Positions 47,906-59,901 of a DNA stretch of 64,000 nt are shown here, one piece after another. The position numbers and the translations under genes are program-made. Under the pieces are notes generated by a model. The model was not told the origin of the DNA and did not search any database. It worked only from the letters and a program-made list of their open reading frames with translations. The stretch is from positions 558,001-622,000 of the forward strand of contig JAIXMP010000005.1 in the NCBI GenBank assembly GCA_025677815.1, read 5' to 3'. Source of the stretch: Phascolomyces articulosus (taxonomy: Eukaryota; Mucoromycota; Mucoromycetes; Mucorales; Lichtheimiaceae). Numbering within the stretch: position 1 is the stretch's first letter; each line of letters begins with the position of its first letter.

Positions 47906-49058
47906 CTCTTACTTTGTATTTTATAGTGTATTAATCTAATTGTACTTGTTTGGATCGTATTCGATCATTAAAATATAGGCAAAGTTCTTCCAATTCGTCT
48001 TTTAATTACTGAATGTATTTTCGCACCAAGATTTAATTAAAAACTGGATGATTTTGTGTTGTTATTTCAAACAAAACAGAACTAGCACCCATTTATTTTT
48101 ATCTGTTTTTTCAACATTCAATGCATGCAGTCCTTGTAGATTCATCAATAGCAATGATAGTACTAATAAAAAAGAATAATAATAATCCTTTTTATAATAA
48201 AAATGTATAAAATGGTTATATATAATAATAATCATTGAATGCATCAGATACCGTTGTAGTCTTAAATTTGTAAAGTATCAACACAACAACACTTCAGGAG
48301 ATAGGTTATCATCATTTGTCAAAGTAAGTTTAACGGGAACTCTGATTCTCCGCGTTATCCTATAGGGTTATAACGCTCAGAACCAAAAACCGTATGCTTA
48401 TTTTTGCTGACTTGAAAATCCTTATTTTACCAAGTGTTTATTTCGGATAAATAGTATTTCCGTTTCCGATGATTGAGATTTTTTGTTTTGTGTTGTGAGG
48501 CGTGTTTTTTGTTTTTGTTTTTTTTGTTTTTTTTTTTTTAAAGATTAGATAAAGGATGTTCTACTAAAATATAAAAAGAAGTTTTTGTGACATATCTACA
48601 TAATCCCCACACTTTTTCTCATATATAATATAACCTAGTAATAAAGTCATAATATTTAATATATTCTATCTTTATGCACTTGAAATGACGGACGTATGAT
48701 GAAATTAATTCATCTAATAGAACCATATAGTGGAAGTGGAATACATGATTGATAGGTTGCTATCCATAATAATATTTTTTTATTTATTCATAATATATCA
48801 CTACTGAATAATACTACTATTGAGTTAAGAAAGATTTTAAGAAAAGACGCCTATATTTTATTGTTATAGAAAAGCACAAAACTGAGAAGACATATACTTT
48901 TTTTTTTTAAAAAAAAAACCATTGAATTTGATGGATGGAACAATTCTCTTGTCAATATTTATAAAATGTTGTTATTTTTGATTTTTTTTAAAAAAATATA
49001 TACATGGAAATAAATGCTAAATTTTCAGTTGTATGTTTTGATTATATGAAACTACTAT
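47906..49058. other. Intergenic, no gene seen
   Basis: AT-rich spacer downstream of YSH1. It contains T-rich runs at 48480-48540 and A/T-rich palindromic stretches near 48900-48920 and 48980-49000. No coding signal. Confidence 0.5.
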
Positions 49059-50701
49059 TTAAAATGTTGGAATAGGGTTGACGGCCAATTTAATTCGTTG
49101 CATAACATCATTAACACGTTTCAATAATACGTCATCTTCGGATTCGACACTCTATTTTATTGTTATATGGATTTCATCAGATATCAACATATGGTAGGTT
49201 TTTTTTTCAATAATTATAATAAACGCCAAAAGTATAATTAAATAACTTACAAATTTAAGAGAATCAACAATTGCTTGTGATCCATCCACATTCACGGTCA
49301 CTTTGTGCTCCTTTTCATCAAAATTCACTTCACCAAATTGTTCTGTTAAAAACGCAACAACATCTTGGAAGTTCATATCGATTTCTTGTTGGATCTTGTC
49401 ATGTTCTAATGGTACATCTCTGTCTTCTTCAGCGCCACTATGGCTATGCGAGCATGGATGTGTACTTGCTATTTTTTTTTTTAAAAAAAAAACGGAGGGT
49501 CAGTAATTTTAAGATAGCATTAGAATAAAAAAAAAGTAGTAATACACGGTGACATAAATCATTTACCTTTGACACTTGCAGGTGAACTATCCACTGATAA
49601 AATCACAGCAAGCACTGAATCAGCAATCATATCATTCATTGCATTGCCAATCCATTCCAACGTCAATTGGTTATTTCTTCTTTCTAATTGTTTGATATCA
49701 ATGGTATCAAATACACGCAAAACAATGCCCTTCTCGCCTGATTTATCCGCTTTTTCAAGTGCAGATTCATTGAGGGTTCCAAACATCATCTCAAGATGCC
49801 ATTTGAGAAGGCTAATGCCAGCATTAAAGGGAACAACTTGTCGTTGAGTCACTACTGTAGTGATCAAACCACCAAGTTCACTAAGATCTTCGGGGGTCAT
49901 GATATTAAGTTGGAAATCTTTGGCGACAAGGATACCATTCAGAGGTTCATTTTCAATTGGGTATTTGGCTGCAAGTGTACCAATGGTCTAATTATATTCA
50001 TAAAAATACAGTTCAAAACGTTGTCTGTTATATTTGCATGATGCATCAAATTTTATCATACTAGTCAATCTATTCTTTTCTTTTTTTTACCTTAGCCATC
50101 TTTTCACCTCGGAAATGGAGCTTGACTGTTTCACAATTCTTGGGAGTATACACTTTTACATTCTCTTCTCTTTCTGAGAATCGACTCTGTAACGCAGACT
50201 TCAAACGGAACATGGCATTGGCTTCACCATGGACAAGTACCTAAACAACCAATATAGGAAATATGGTTAGCTAATATCATTACTTTTATGATCTACTTTT
50301 TTCTACTTACAACATGAGGTGCTTTCACTTCTTCAATAAATTTACTGTTTTGTGTAAAATCAACGTGAGCAGAAAATGAGATATAATCGACTGACATTCT
50401 TAATGGAACTTTACGTCCATCCATAGCAGTAAAATCTTGTGGTTCATTCATTGCTTGCTATTATCCAAAGAAAACAAAAGGACGTGATGTTAAATTTTTT
50501 TTTGAGATACAATCCAGCTTTTTTTTATATTTACTTACTCTTGCCAATGTATTTTCGACACAGTAACCTGTAATCACCAATCCATTCTTTTTATCGGGTG
50601 CCCATCGTTCAAATAATTCTCGTGATAACCCATTCTATTGCCATGTAACCGAGATTATTAGCCTTTTTTTATTATTATTTTGAAACATACAGTGAAAATT
50701 A

Positions 50702-50751
<50 letters not shown>

Positions 50752-52117
50752 TGTAACATGCCCGGACTGGCCATCATTACACAAGGTCCAGAATCTTCAA
50801 ATTGTTCGACATTTCGCAAATTACTGATATGTTTGAAAATAAAAGGATTTGAAATAGCAAATTGTTTCCGAATTCTAGCGTTCATCATGTTGATATAGGT
50901 TTGATAAACAGCCATACATTTTTTGGCCAAACTGGATGCATAATAAATAGGAATACTATCCAATTCTGGATGAGCATCCCAATATTCATCGAGAATAAGT
51001 AAAAGTTCTTGTGCACGACCTAATGCAAATACAGGCATCAAGCATCGTCCTCCTCGGCCAACGATATCATGAATCAATGCTAAAAAAAATAATGAGTTGG
51101 GTTTGCAAAATTGATATGAAAATGAAAAAAAAAATTAGGAAAAAAAATATATCAATTCCTCTTACATGTAAATCGTACTTCTTTTGCTAACCGCGGTTCG
51201 TGAGATTGAACGCCATAGGTACTTTCTGTAATAAGCACATCAACGGACCCTTCAGGTTTTTCAGCAGCCATCAAATGCCGATCTTCTTCACGTGAATAAT
51301 CGCCTGTGTAAAGCACCTTGACACCAGCAATTTCAATAAGAAACATGGCAGCACCAAGAACATGGCCAGCATTGAATGAAGTAAATTTGATACCTTCCAC
51401 TTCTACTTGCTGATGGTAATCCACTGCTTCAATACGATGGAACGAAGTAATCAAATCTTCTTCGCTATAAAGTTGGTCTTCATCACCAATATTACTACAG
51501 GTCATAAAATATTTGTTTAGTATCATTTGGATTGACTTTTGAAAATAATTCCATAAAAAGAATAGTCATTATACCTGACGCGCACATAATCACTAAGCAA
51601 CCACTTGTAAATGGCTTTTGTTGGATGGGTCATAAATACACGACCTTTGAAAGATGTCTATAAAATATAATTCTTTTAATAAATAAATTGATCCAGTTTT
51701 TTTGTTTGAAAATTACTTACGCGTTCCATAAGATAAGGGACAGCAGCAGCGTGATCGACGTGGAAACTATTTGACAGCAGCGATACTTAATCCACCTTGT
51801 CTTTTTTTTTATAGCAACAATAATACAGGCATTTTACTTACTGCGTGACAAGAAGTACATCAATACTTGCAGGGTCGATTTCATCAAAAAAAGGTAAAGA
51901 CGCCAAACCATTATAAGCTGGATGGATACCTGCATCAAGCTTTTTTTTATATAATTCCACATACAATAGAAAACAAAACGTAAAAAAAAGACAAAGTATG
52001 AGTTGAAAAGAAATTCATTTTTATTATTATTTTAATAATACTTCTTTCTTTTTTTCTCTAATTCTAAGAAATAAATCCCTTTCACTTTTGTTTTCTCTCC
52101 CAACCAAAACTCTCAAA

Positions 52118-52148
<31 letters not shown>

Positions 52149-52583
52149 TCTCTCTAATCTTATTGAAAAAAAAAAGGTTGCGAAAGAGAGAGAATAGAGG
52201 GAGAAAGAATGGCATTTTCCAATGACGCAAGCTAAAAATTGTCAAAAAATAAAAAAAAAAACAAATAGTGACAAGATATATAATGATTGCAATGGAAAAA
52301 AAAAAGAATGCATGGATGAAGGAAAGAAAGGGTAAAAGAGACACAACACAAGGAGAGAAAGAAAATCAAACCTTTCTTTTTTATAAATTCCTTCTCACCA
52401 CCAAAAAAAAAAAGATCCGTATTATTCTTTTTCTCTACGTACCAAGATCGTTTTTCCTTTATATTCTAATAAAATTGAAGATCGTCCCACTTCATTGCCA
52501 GCACCAAGTGGTGTTAGCTTTAAAAGATCGTTTTCATCGACAATCGGTATTTCATAATCGGCCTTTCGTTTGTGATGCCCCAT
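49059..52583 (-). CDS. YSH1: mRNA 3'-end endonuclease YSH1/CPSF73
   Basis: Twelve exons: 52583-52443, 51939-51842, 51766-51721, 51657-51575, 51494-51166, 51079-50751, 50634-50539, 50457-50311, 50240-50091, 49987-49567, 49468-49251, 49151-49059; 716 aa. Metallo-beta-lactamase fold: [26 protein letters not shown], the zinc motif HFHVDH near residue 80 (codon split by intron 2), [31 protein letters not shown] and ITESTYG. A beta-CASP region follows with [48 protein letters not shown] and VVLVHGE. The C-terminal CPSF73-100 region ([20 protein letters not shown]) closes it. It cleaves pre-mRNA at the poly(A) site within CPF/CPSF. Intron 1 is 503 bp, much longer than the rest. Start at [13 protein letters not shown]. 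Confidence 0.96.
50704..50748. repeat. 45-base T run (A45 on the coding strand) next to a YSH1 splice donor
   Basis: Uninterrupted T from 50704 to 50748. In the sense of YSH1 it is GT followed by an A tract at the very start of intron 6, occupying over a third of the 116 bp intron. Confidence 0.95.
52117..52146. repeat. TG dinucleotide microsatellite
   Basis: (TG)n inside YSH1 intron 1, interrupted once by a C near its end. Confidence 0.9.
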
Positions 52584-53058
52584 TTTGTTACGAGTTGAAA
52601 AAAAGAGTGAAAAAAGTTGAAAAATCAAGTTGAGTTATCTTTTAACTGTGCGCCGTTGGTGAGTAACCTACCAACCAATCAGAAGTTCTCCCAGAATCAC
52701 AAACTGCTAGAATAAAATATAAAAATCCGTTTTGTTCTTCGCATTTTCACTTATTCGTTTTTGTGCAAGCCCAGTCTTCGCTTTTGTAACTTCCAAAGTT
52801 AGCTTTTTCGCCTGGTTAATTTTCGCATCTTTTGTTGTCAAAGTTTATTTCATATTTTTGATGACTATTTAGTATTAAGAGTAACAAGCCATAGCGGCTT
52901 ATATAACTGTATATTTGAGTACATATATACGAACTGAAATTAATTCTTAAATGGCATGGAGCTGTTATGTAGAGTCATTGTACTTAAAAGGCTTATTAAA
53001 GTGGCTCTTTATTGATACACTTTTCAAAATTGATAATTGATTGTTGAGTAATATTATA
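52584..53058. promoter_or_regulatory. YSH1 upstream region
   Basis: Minus-strand promoter side. CCAATCA occurs at about 52675-52681 on the plus strand, roughly 95 bp upstream of the YSH1 start. The rest is AT-rich with no gene. Confidence 0.35.
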
Positions 53059-53290
53059 CTAATATTTTCTGCTGATACTTTCGCCAGCTTTCGCAATTCT
53101 AGTCTTCAAGTCCTCTGTTTCTTCGAATTTACAAAGTTTAGCAGCCTCTTTGAGTATCGCCCAAAAGTTTTTATCGTGTTCGATTCAGGAGACTATGGAG
53201 GAAGATAGATAGCCCTATAGCCTCTTGCTTCAATTACCGTTGTTATACCCTGTAAAGTGTGGATTGCTGCGTTGCCCCTTACACATCATA
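53059..53290 (-). pseudogene. Tc1/mariner transposase C-terminal remnant
   Basis: The minus-strand frame reads AAIHTLQGITTVIEARGYRA, then IYLPP, a TAG where the conserved Tyr should be, then SPESNTIKNFWAILKEAAKL and a terminal stop at 53059. The pattern matches the Tc1/mariner NAP-HT...GY...YLPPYSPxLNPIExFW block. Besides the stop, the PxLNPIE motif reads PESNTIK, so the third catalytic acid is lost. Only the C-terminal third is present. Confidence 0.75.
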
Positions 53291-53448
53291 AGAAATAATA
53301 AACCTGAATAGTCTGTAAATACTTGAAAAAAACTTGAAAAAAATGTAGGTTCATTGGGAATGACTTCATTTTAATAGAATACTATATCCTATTTACAATC
53401 CATTGTGCGTATACGAACACGCACCATGTCGTGTCACAATCCTAACAC

Positions 53449-53745
53449 TTACCGTGAATTTGGAATGCCATGACAGCATCCAGTTCGTTTTGATCCATGC
53501 TGTTCTTTGAAAATATAGCCAACTGGATAAGATGCATTCAAGTTCAGGTTTGATTCAGCAATTTTAACTTCACCAAACGCAAGTGAATCGCCCCATTCCA
53601 TTTGATCAAGGACAGAAATAACTGCATCCGGACGTGTGCTTTTAAAACTTTTTTTTTGGTTTCGGATGTCTTCTTGTACTGTTAGTCCACCGTAAAGATA
53701 CCTTTCTTGATGGATCAGCATTAGTATTCCATGTTTCTGTTTCAC
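53449..53745 (-). pseudogene. Fragment of an orphan family with PD-(D/E)XK-like motif
   Basis: Open minus-strand frame of 98 codons containing TRPDAVISVLDQMEWGDSLA followed by FGEVK. RPD-(about 18 residues)-GEVK fits the PD...ExK spacing of the restriction-endonuclease-like nuclease fold. The block resembles, from memory, C-terminal parts of repetitive Mucorales proteins. No start with support and no continuation; surrounded by other transposon remnants, so treated as a fragment. Confidence 0.5.
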
Positions 53746-54020
53746 TTGTTGTTAATCTATCCTTTACTGGTATATTAGGGAGCTTGCTTATCCTAATAAA
53801 TGAATGACAAAAAAGAAATTGTTCATATATTTAGGTTAACAGGCCGGAATACTTCCAAAATATATATCTCTACAATATCGATATACATACATCCATATTG
53901 GACACAGCACCAAGTACACAAGATTCTGTTACTGAGTTATGATCAAAAACGTGAAATTGGTAGTAATTTACTACCAGGCTAGGCACACGAAATTTCCAAA
54001 AACTACCAGCTTTTTTTATT

Positions 54021-54150
54021 GCACCTTTGGATCCAAGTTTCCAAGCATTAATGAATAAGGTGTTGGGTGACCTATTGGATCAATGTTGCATTGTATATCT
54101 GGATGATATCTTGATTTCTAGTAATTCATGGGAAAAACATCAAGAATATA
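54021..54150 (+). pseudogene. Gypsy reverse transcriptase sliver
   Basis: Plus-strand frame APLDPSFQALMNKVLGDLLD followed by the catalytic IVYLDDILI and a few more residues, then unrelated sequence. It matches the YLDD region of a Ty3/Gypsy RT and is distinct in sequence from the intact element at 23023-28360, so it is an older, different copy. About 43 codons remain. Confidence 0.75.
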
Positions 54151-55605
54151 TATGTGGTGTTTTATTTTCTGTTTCATTTAATAATGTATTGTACATGTCT
54201 CGTTTTGATTTTTCGTAATCCATTAATTGATTAATAATATTTCCTTGATCAATTATAACTTGTAACCAATGTGATTGAGTATCCCCATTAGGCTAAAAAA
54301 AACTGCTATGCTACTGTCAGAATGCACCGATTTATATTTTTTTATATATTTCTGTACATCACCCCCCCAAAAAAAAGAATATCATGGCACCTGGTATTCA
54401 GATCTTTTATTTTGTAAAGCCCGGTTTTTTTCCAGGAAAAGAGCAATTCGTATCCAAGGCGCGAATCATGGATTTCTCTCCAACGATTTGATTATCAAAG
54501 TTGAAATGTTTAAAAAAAAATCAACAGGATCGAAAGTTTTATAATTATCCTTTATATATTGAATGTGTTCATCCATTTTTAAAAAAAAGTTGTTGAATGA
54601 ATGGAGTAAACTGGAAGAGGGGTGGATTGGTTTACACCAGAATATTATGCAGCTGTAGCATCAACTTGTAACAAATAGTGTGGTGAGGTGACTCTCTTGG
54701 TTTGAGTGATTCAGACTTCTCTATGCAATATAAAATCCATGAAACATTTTTTAAGTTGTTTCCTCCATATTATATATTAGTAGCGTATCGATTTTGTTTT
54801 TCTGCTTATCGTAAAGCTGATGGATCGGTATTGAATCTGATCTTTGGATCGTTTTTCTTGATTCCTTATATTTTTATTATTACGTATTGAACTCGACGTC
54901 TATCCTATCCATTCTTCTTACGTTTGTTATATTGTTTATATCATTGTCCCCTCTTATTATTGGTCTATTTTATCTTGTTATTTTGGTGTTTGTTCGTCGA
55001 TTCCATTGTTTGGTCTTATTCTTCGTTCTTAGACTTGAATCCACGTAGCTCAGTGCCTTCATCCATGAACTCGGTCATTCTAACAGCAATAGATTCTTTT
55101 GAATATACTTTAGTCAGTAGAAATCCTATCCGCCGTAACACTTTGTTTCTAATATTCCTTACAATCTTATTAGAACTCTGATGGCTTAAAGTACCATCCT
55201 ATATGTAATTATATTTTTCAAAATATCATCAGGTCGTTTTATCCTTTTTTAAGCCGGAGCAGTAGAACGGAGCTTGATCATATTTAGGAGACAATCTTTT
55301 GATCAAAGAATTGACTTCCTATACATTATCTTGATGTGAGTAATACTCTAATCAAATGGATGAAAAAGCGAATGTTTTATAAAAACAAAATTGTGTACTT
55401 CGTTATAATACACCGGTGATCAGTGTCTTTTTCTTCTTTGGATTTAAATGTAATTGAGAGGGCCACTATAATATGATATTTAAATGAATTGATCACTTTA
55501 CAACAAATATTCATGTAAGTTTTACCACTTTTTTTTATAACTGAAAAAAGATATATCAAACTTGTTACTAAAAACAGTAAAACAACGATGGTAATGTATT
55601 ATTAT
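54151..55605. other. Intergenic, no gene supported
   Basis: AT-rich region with several short frames (54275-54544, 54702-54890, 54924-55181) lacking motifs. Likely more transposon-derived debris given the neighbours. Confidence 0.45.
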
Positions 55606-56195
55606 ATTTGACACGTATTTAATTATTGAGGCACATTTCACAACAACATCTTCCACGTTGTCGATGGCGGCTCCTCCAGGATCATCGCTAATTTTAAAAC
55701 GATATAGTAATCGAAATGGGCTTTTACACGTGTGGGATGATACTGCGCAAGATATTTGCTATGACGTTACGGTAAAATCGACCATTCCAGAAACTCCAAT
55801 CTATCAAGTCTTTAAGGTGAAAAATATCCCTCTTGGAAACCCAGTTGAAATACGCAATGAAATTATCACATCACTTCATAATGCAATTCAATCTACTTGG
55901 AACTACATCAATGACAATGGTGATATACCCAATAAAGTGTTGGTGGATGCTGTTCCAGGCTATTCAGCTATAGAGTTCAATGATGAAAATTGTTTATTTG
56001 ACGGTACTTTTCATATTATACTTGATACAAGTTATTTTCCTCCTGGAACATCTCTACCGAATGGGTTTAAACTGAAAAATTCTAATCGTCATTACTTTCT
56101 TCCTCCACTACTTATATTGTACTCGATGTAAAGCTTTGGATTCACATGTTCTTCATGAGAAAAATTGTACCCCAACTTTGTATATAATTATGTAG
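55606..56195 (+). pseudogene. Orphan tandem family, copy A (truncated, frameshifted)
   Basis: The plus strand reads YLIIEAHF, then PPGSSLILKRYSNRNG, VTVKSTIPETPIYQVFKVKN, then DGTFHIILDTSYFPPGTSLP, closely paralleling the intact copy at 57704-58570. After KLKNSNRH the frame shifts and part of the C-terminal block is missing, but HYLYCTRCKALDSHVLHEKN follows in another frame up to a stop at 56193-56195. The N-terminal 80 or so residues of the intact copy are not found upstream. A shortened protein from the GTG/ATG near 55658 is possible but unlikely to be normal. Confidence 0.65.
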
Positions 56196-56464
56196 CCTTT
56201 TCTCTCTCTCTCTGTATTTTTCTCATAAAACGTAAAACAAATAAAGGCATCTATTATCTACTCTACTCCTCTTTGGAATAGTATGGCTCCTGTATTATTT
56301 TATCTGAACATGTTTGAAATAAACAAAGTTAATATATAGCAAGTGATATTATATAGATAAAGTTCCAGGATAATTTTTTTTTTTCAACTATCATTATCGT
56401 AGCATTCAAACCATTCATATAAATAACTTAACATAATCCTTCCCTCTAAAATTATCTATTCGGG

Positions 56465-57095
56465 CAGTGTTATTGACGCAATACGTCAAAAATTAGATGA
56501 TCGTTATATAAGGCCTTGCATTATTGAAGCAAATTTCAAAAGGTCAAGATTTCCTATTCAGAAAACAATGGTTTTCGTATTTCCGAGAAACCCTCTAGCT
56601 CCATCATTTGTTCTAGAAAAATATTTTTTACGGCACCAATGGATATATACAATTATATAATGAATTGGGATAAAATACTGGTTATAAAGTTAACATACGA
56701 GCCACTCTTCCCAAAAAATTCAATTTATCAAGCCTACAAGTTAAACAATATCCCACATGATGTAGATAACGATATAAATGTGGGAATTCCCGATGCATTA
56801 CATTCATATTACACGTTTCTGAACAAAATACTCAATGAAGTTAGGCTGGGATCCACACTAGACTAGGTGACATCAAGAATGACTCTGATTGTTTATTTAA
56901 TGGTAATAATCGACACACCAATTATCTTCATACTCAAGCATCTCCTCCATCATCAAGTTTAAATTATACAATAGCACCATGTATTATTTCGTTGACAATA
57001 CAACATCCCACTATTTGTATTGCACTCGGTATAAAACACTGGATTTGCATACTCTTTGTAAAAGAATATGTCATGCAGCTTGGCATGAATATAGT
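56465..57095 (+). pseudogene. Orphan tandem family, copy B (heavily decayed)
   Basis: Recognisable in shifting frames: VIDAIRQKLDDRYIRPCIIE near 56470, LAPSFVLEKYFLRHQW near 56600, FPKNSIYQAYKLNNIPHDVD near 56705-56765, and SHYLYCTRYKTLDLHTL near 57010. Multiple stops and frame changes. Same order of blocks as the intact copy C, so it is a third, older duplicate. Confidence 0.65.
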
Positions 57096-57703
57096 AACCT
57101 TTTATGGTCCTTTTCTTTCTTACCCGTAAATTTTATAACCTTATCCATTCTCTCTTTCAAAAAAATGTAATATTGATTTTGTATATAGGCTTACTTGAAT
57201 TCATTGAATGAAATAAAGAACCTACTATATCTAAATAACTACACTAATAATTGATTGAAATACACATTTTTTCAACCACTGACATAACTCATCATGAACC
57301 AATGTGTTTCCTTTTTAGATTATGTAAAAACATTGTTAGTTATACAAGTTATTGGTCGTTGTCTCTACATACAATAGTTTGTGTCACTCCTCTTGTATAT
57401 CAACATTATTATTCATATATACTATATTATAATTTATACGTCATTGTCTAATCCTTTTTTTTCATAAGTAAATTTTTGGTTCTCGTCCATCATGGCCAAT
57501 GAATGTAAACATTCATTTGCATGTTTATTTATAATCAATGTTGAAACTTGTTTTTTTTTTTAAAAAAAAGCACACAAAACCATCTATATAATAAAACATA
57601 AACTATCTTGGTATTCTTTCTTCTCAACTTATTCCCGTATTCTCCTTTTCATCATCTGCATCAGTTTCTTCATAACCATCCTTAAAAATCCAAAATATAG
57701 TAC

Positions 57704-58570
57704 ATGATGACAACAATCCAACTACCTCTACATTATTATACTTATTTGACATACGGTCAGATTGAACCTAGTGACCTCCAAAAAAGATGTTCGCCGAGTT
57801 ACAAGAACAATTGTCTCGTGTTTATATTTGATGATCCTCAAATTTCCTTTGATGAAGGTTGGGCGTTGCTACGGTCCCATTTCAGTTCAGAACGTGGAGA
57901 TCTTTTGATGATAGACGCAATGCGTAAAAAACCAAGTACTCATTCTGCATCTCTCATTATCGAAGCACATTTCACCGAGAGAGAATCTGGATATAAGGCA
58001 CCAAAAGCGTCCATGTTTCCGAAGGTTCCTCCGGCTTCATCAGTTATTTTGAAACGTTATAGTACCCGTAATGGAAATATAGAATTATATGATCATCAAA
58101 TACGACGTACTTCTAATAATAAGGTGACTGTTCGATCCACAATACCAGAAACTCCAATTTTTCGTGTTTATAGGTTACACAGTATTCCCCTTGTTGGAAA
58201 CCCGAGAAGCATATGCGATGATATTAGCGAAGGAATTCGCGATGCATTACGAACAGATTACAAGTTTCTAGGTGATATACCCACCGAAATTGTGGTAGAT
58301 GTCGTGGAAGGATTCACTGGACCAACCAATCCCAATACTTGGTACAATGGGAGAAAACCTTTATCTAATGGCACTTTCCATGTTATCATTGACACCACCT
58401 TCCTTCCTCCTCATGCATCCCCATTGATCAAGTTTAAATTGTATGACCACAGCCATGTCTATATCCTTGACAATCCAACATCTCATTATTTGTACTGTAC
58501 TCAATGTAAAGCGTTGGATTCACATGTCCTTTATGAGAGGAATTGTACCAAATCTTTGCATAAACAGTAA
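57704..58570 (+). CDS. Orphan tandem family, copy C (intact, 288 aa, unknown function)
   Basis: Single exon from MMTTIQLPLHYYTYL. No domain is recognised. Ordered blocks: LVFIFDDPQISFDEGWALLR, LIIEAHFTERE, PPASSVILKRYSTRNG, VTVRSTIPETPIFRVYRLHS, ISEGIRDALRTDYKFL, NGTFHVIIDTTFLPPHASP, and a C-terminal YLYCTQCKALDSHVL ... NC that could bind zinc (CxxC plus a later Cys). No signal peptide or membrane span. Copies A and B lie just upstream in the same orientation; conservation of the same blocks in all three indicates that the protein sequence was under constraint before duplication. A TATA-like CTATATAATAAA precedes the start near 57583. Confidence 0.65.
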   Translation: MMTTIQLPLHYYTYLTYGQIEPSDLQKRCSPSYKNNCLVFIFDDPQISFDEGWALLRSHFSSERGDLLMIDAMRKKPSTHSASLIIEAHFTERESGYKAPKASMFPKVPPASSVILKRYSTRNGNIELYDHQIRRTSNNKVTVRSTIPETPIFRVYRLHSIPLVGNPRSICDDISEGIRDALRTDYKFLGDIPTEIVVDVVEGFTGPTNPNTWYNGRKPLSNGTFHVIIDTTFLPPHASPLIKFKLYDHSHVYILDNPTSHYLYCTQCKALDSHVLYERNCTKSLHKQ

Positions 58571-59769
58571 CCCTTCATAATCCTTTTCACGTGTACCCAT
58601 CAATTATGCACTCTTCTCATTTCTCCTTCTTCAAAAAATGTTTCATTGTTTATATCCTGATTGAATTTCAAATGAACAAAAATTGTATATCCTTGAACGC
58701 GCCCATTGATTCTTTAAATACCCTAACTACTGCTCACTAATTCTCAATATATGTTGAAAATATTTATCACTGTCCATCTGGAACAATAGGGAAAAAAAAG
58801 GATAATTCGGGAAAATAGGAAATATAGTAGACTATATAATATTGCGTAATATGGACAAAGAGATGAATGGACCCTCTTTTTTTTTTCTTAAATCACATGT
58901 ACCTCACTACTAGTAATTAAAAAGATTCCCTTTCAGGATGGATAACATAATCGCATCATGAGCCTATAAGGAAAGAATGAGCGGGTGACAAGGCTTGGCA
59001 ATTAACAGAAATCCCTTCACAAGAAAGCTATAAAAAAAGGGTCATACCATTTTTGAATATAGTTAATCGATCGGATTAATATATTCCCCCCTCCCCTCTT
59101 TCCGTTTCACTTTTTGACATGTCCAAAATGAATTGCATCAAAACTTTTTGCATGATTTTTTTTTTTTTTTTTTTGGATGTTGGTCTGGTAAAAGGAATTT
59201 AATATAATAGTATTTCCGTGTCAATGTTTTGTCAATTATTTTCATATAGCCATAAATAGCAATATAGCAGTGGGTGCTCTTTATCACATTGATTGTTAAT
59301 AAAAAGAAATTCAACGTTTTTTTTTAATCCAATCATCATATCCATATTTATTCGTTCAATGGACAAATATGTTCAAGGAGAGAAGTCTCATAAGTTTTGC
59401 AAAGAATCGAACAAAAGAAAACCTGTATCCCTAATACGTCTATCCAAGAAAATTGGAAATTAGCTTCGCGCAGTAAATAAAATGTAACTGTTTGTTTCTC
59501 TCATTACATTTACAGTTGGCAAGAGAATGATCATAGAACTGACTATCATTCCACTGGAATAAAAAAAAATAAAAGATTCTAGCCCAAAATGAAGTATGAT
59601 TCTATAGGTTGGAATCATTGTTTTTAATCTCATAGGCAAAAAACTAAACTGGTAGAAATATATAAAGATGTTTTTTTTTTTGGTTGTACATTTGAAAAAA
59701 TAGAGGAGGGAATCATAAAATACAAAATGTTGTTTTGTTGTTGGATGAAATAATACTAATAGTAACAAA

Positions 59770-59828
<59 letters not shown>

Positions 59829-59901
59829 CAAAGAGAAATAGACAACAACAAAAATCTATCAATAATGTTTTATATATATATATTCTTGTTGTTTAGTGTT
59901 G
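58571..59901. other. Intergenic, no gene seen
   Basis: Contains T runs near 58878 and 59158-59175 and a long (AG)n microsatellite at 59772-59824 close to the 3' end of the kinase gene. No coding signal. Confidence 0.5.
59772..59824. repeat. AG dinucleotide microsatellite (53 bp)
   Basis: Uninterrupted (AG)n about 80 bp beyond the stop codon of the PAK-type kinase, so probably in its 3' UTR. Confidence 0.95.

Noticed and set aside
54702..54890. Frame with YRKADGSV resembling the Gypsy RT 'RKADGS' motif
   Set aside because: Only about six residues match, with no neighbouring RT motif; likely chance.
59772..59824. Short-unit tandem array considered as a CRISPR-like or satellite structure
   Set aside because: A plain AG dinucleotide microsatellite; no spacers, and the genome is eukaryotic.
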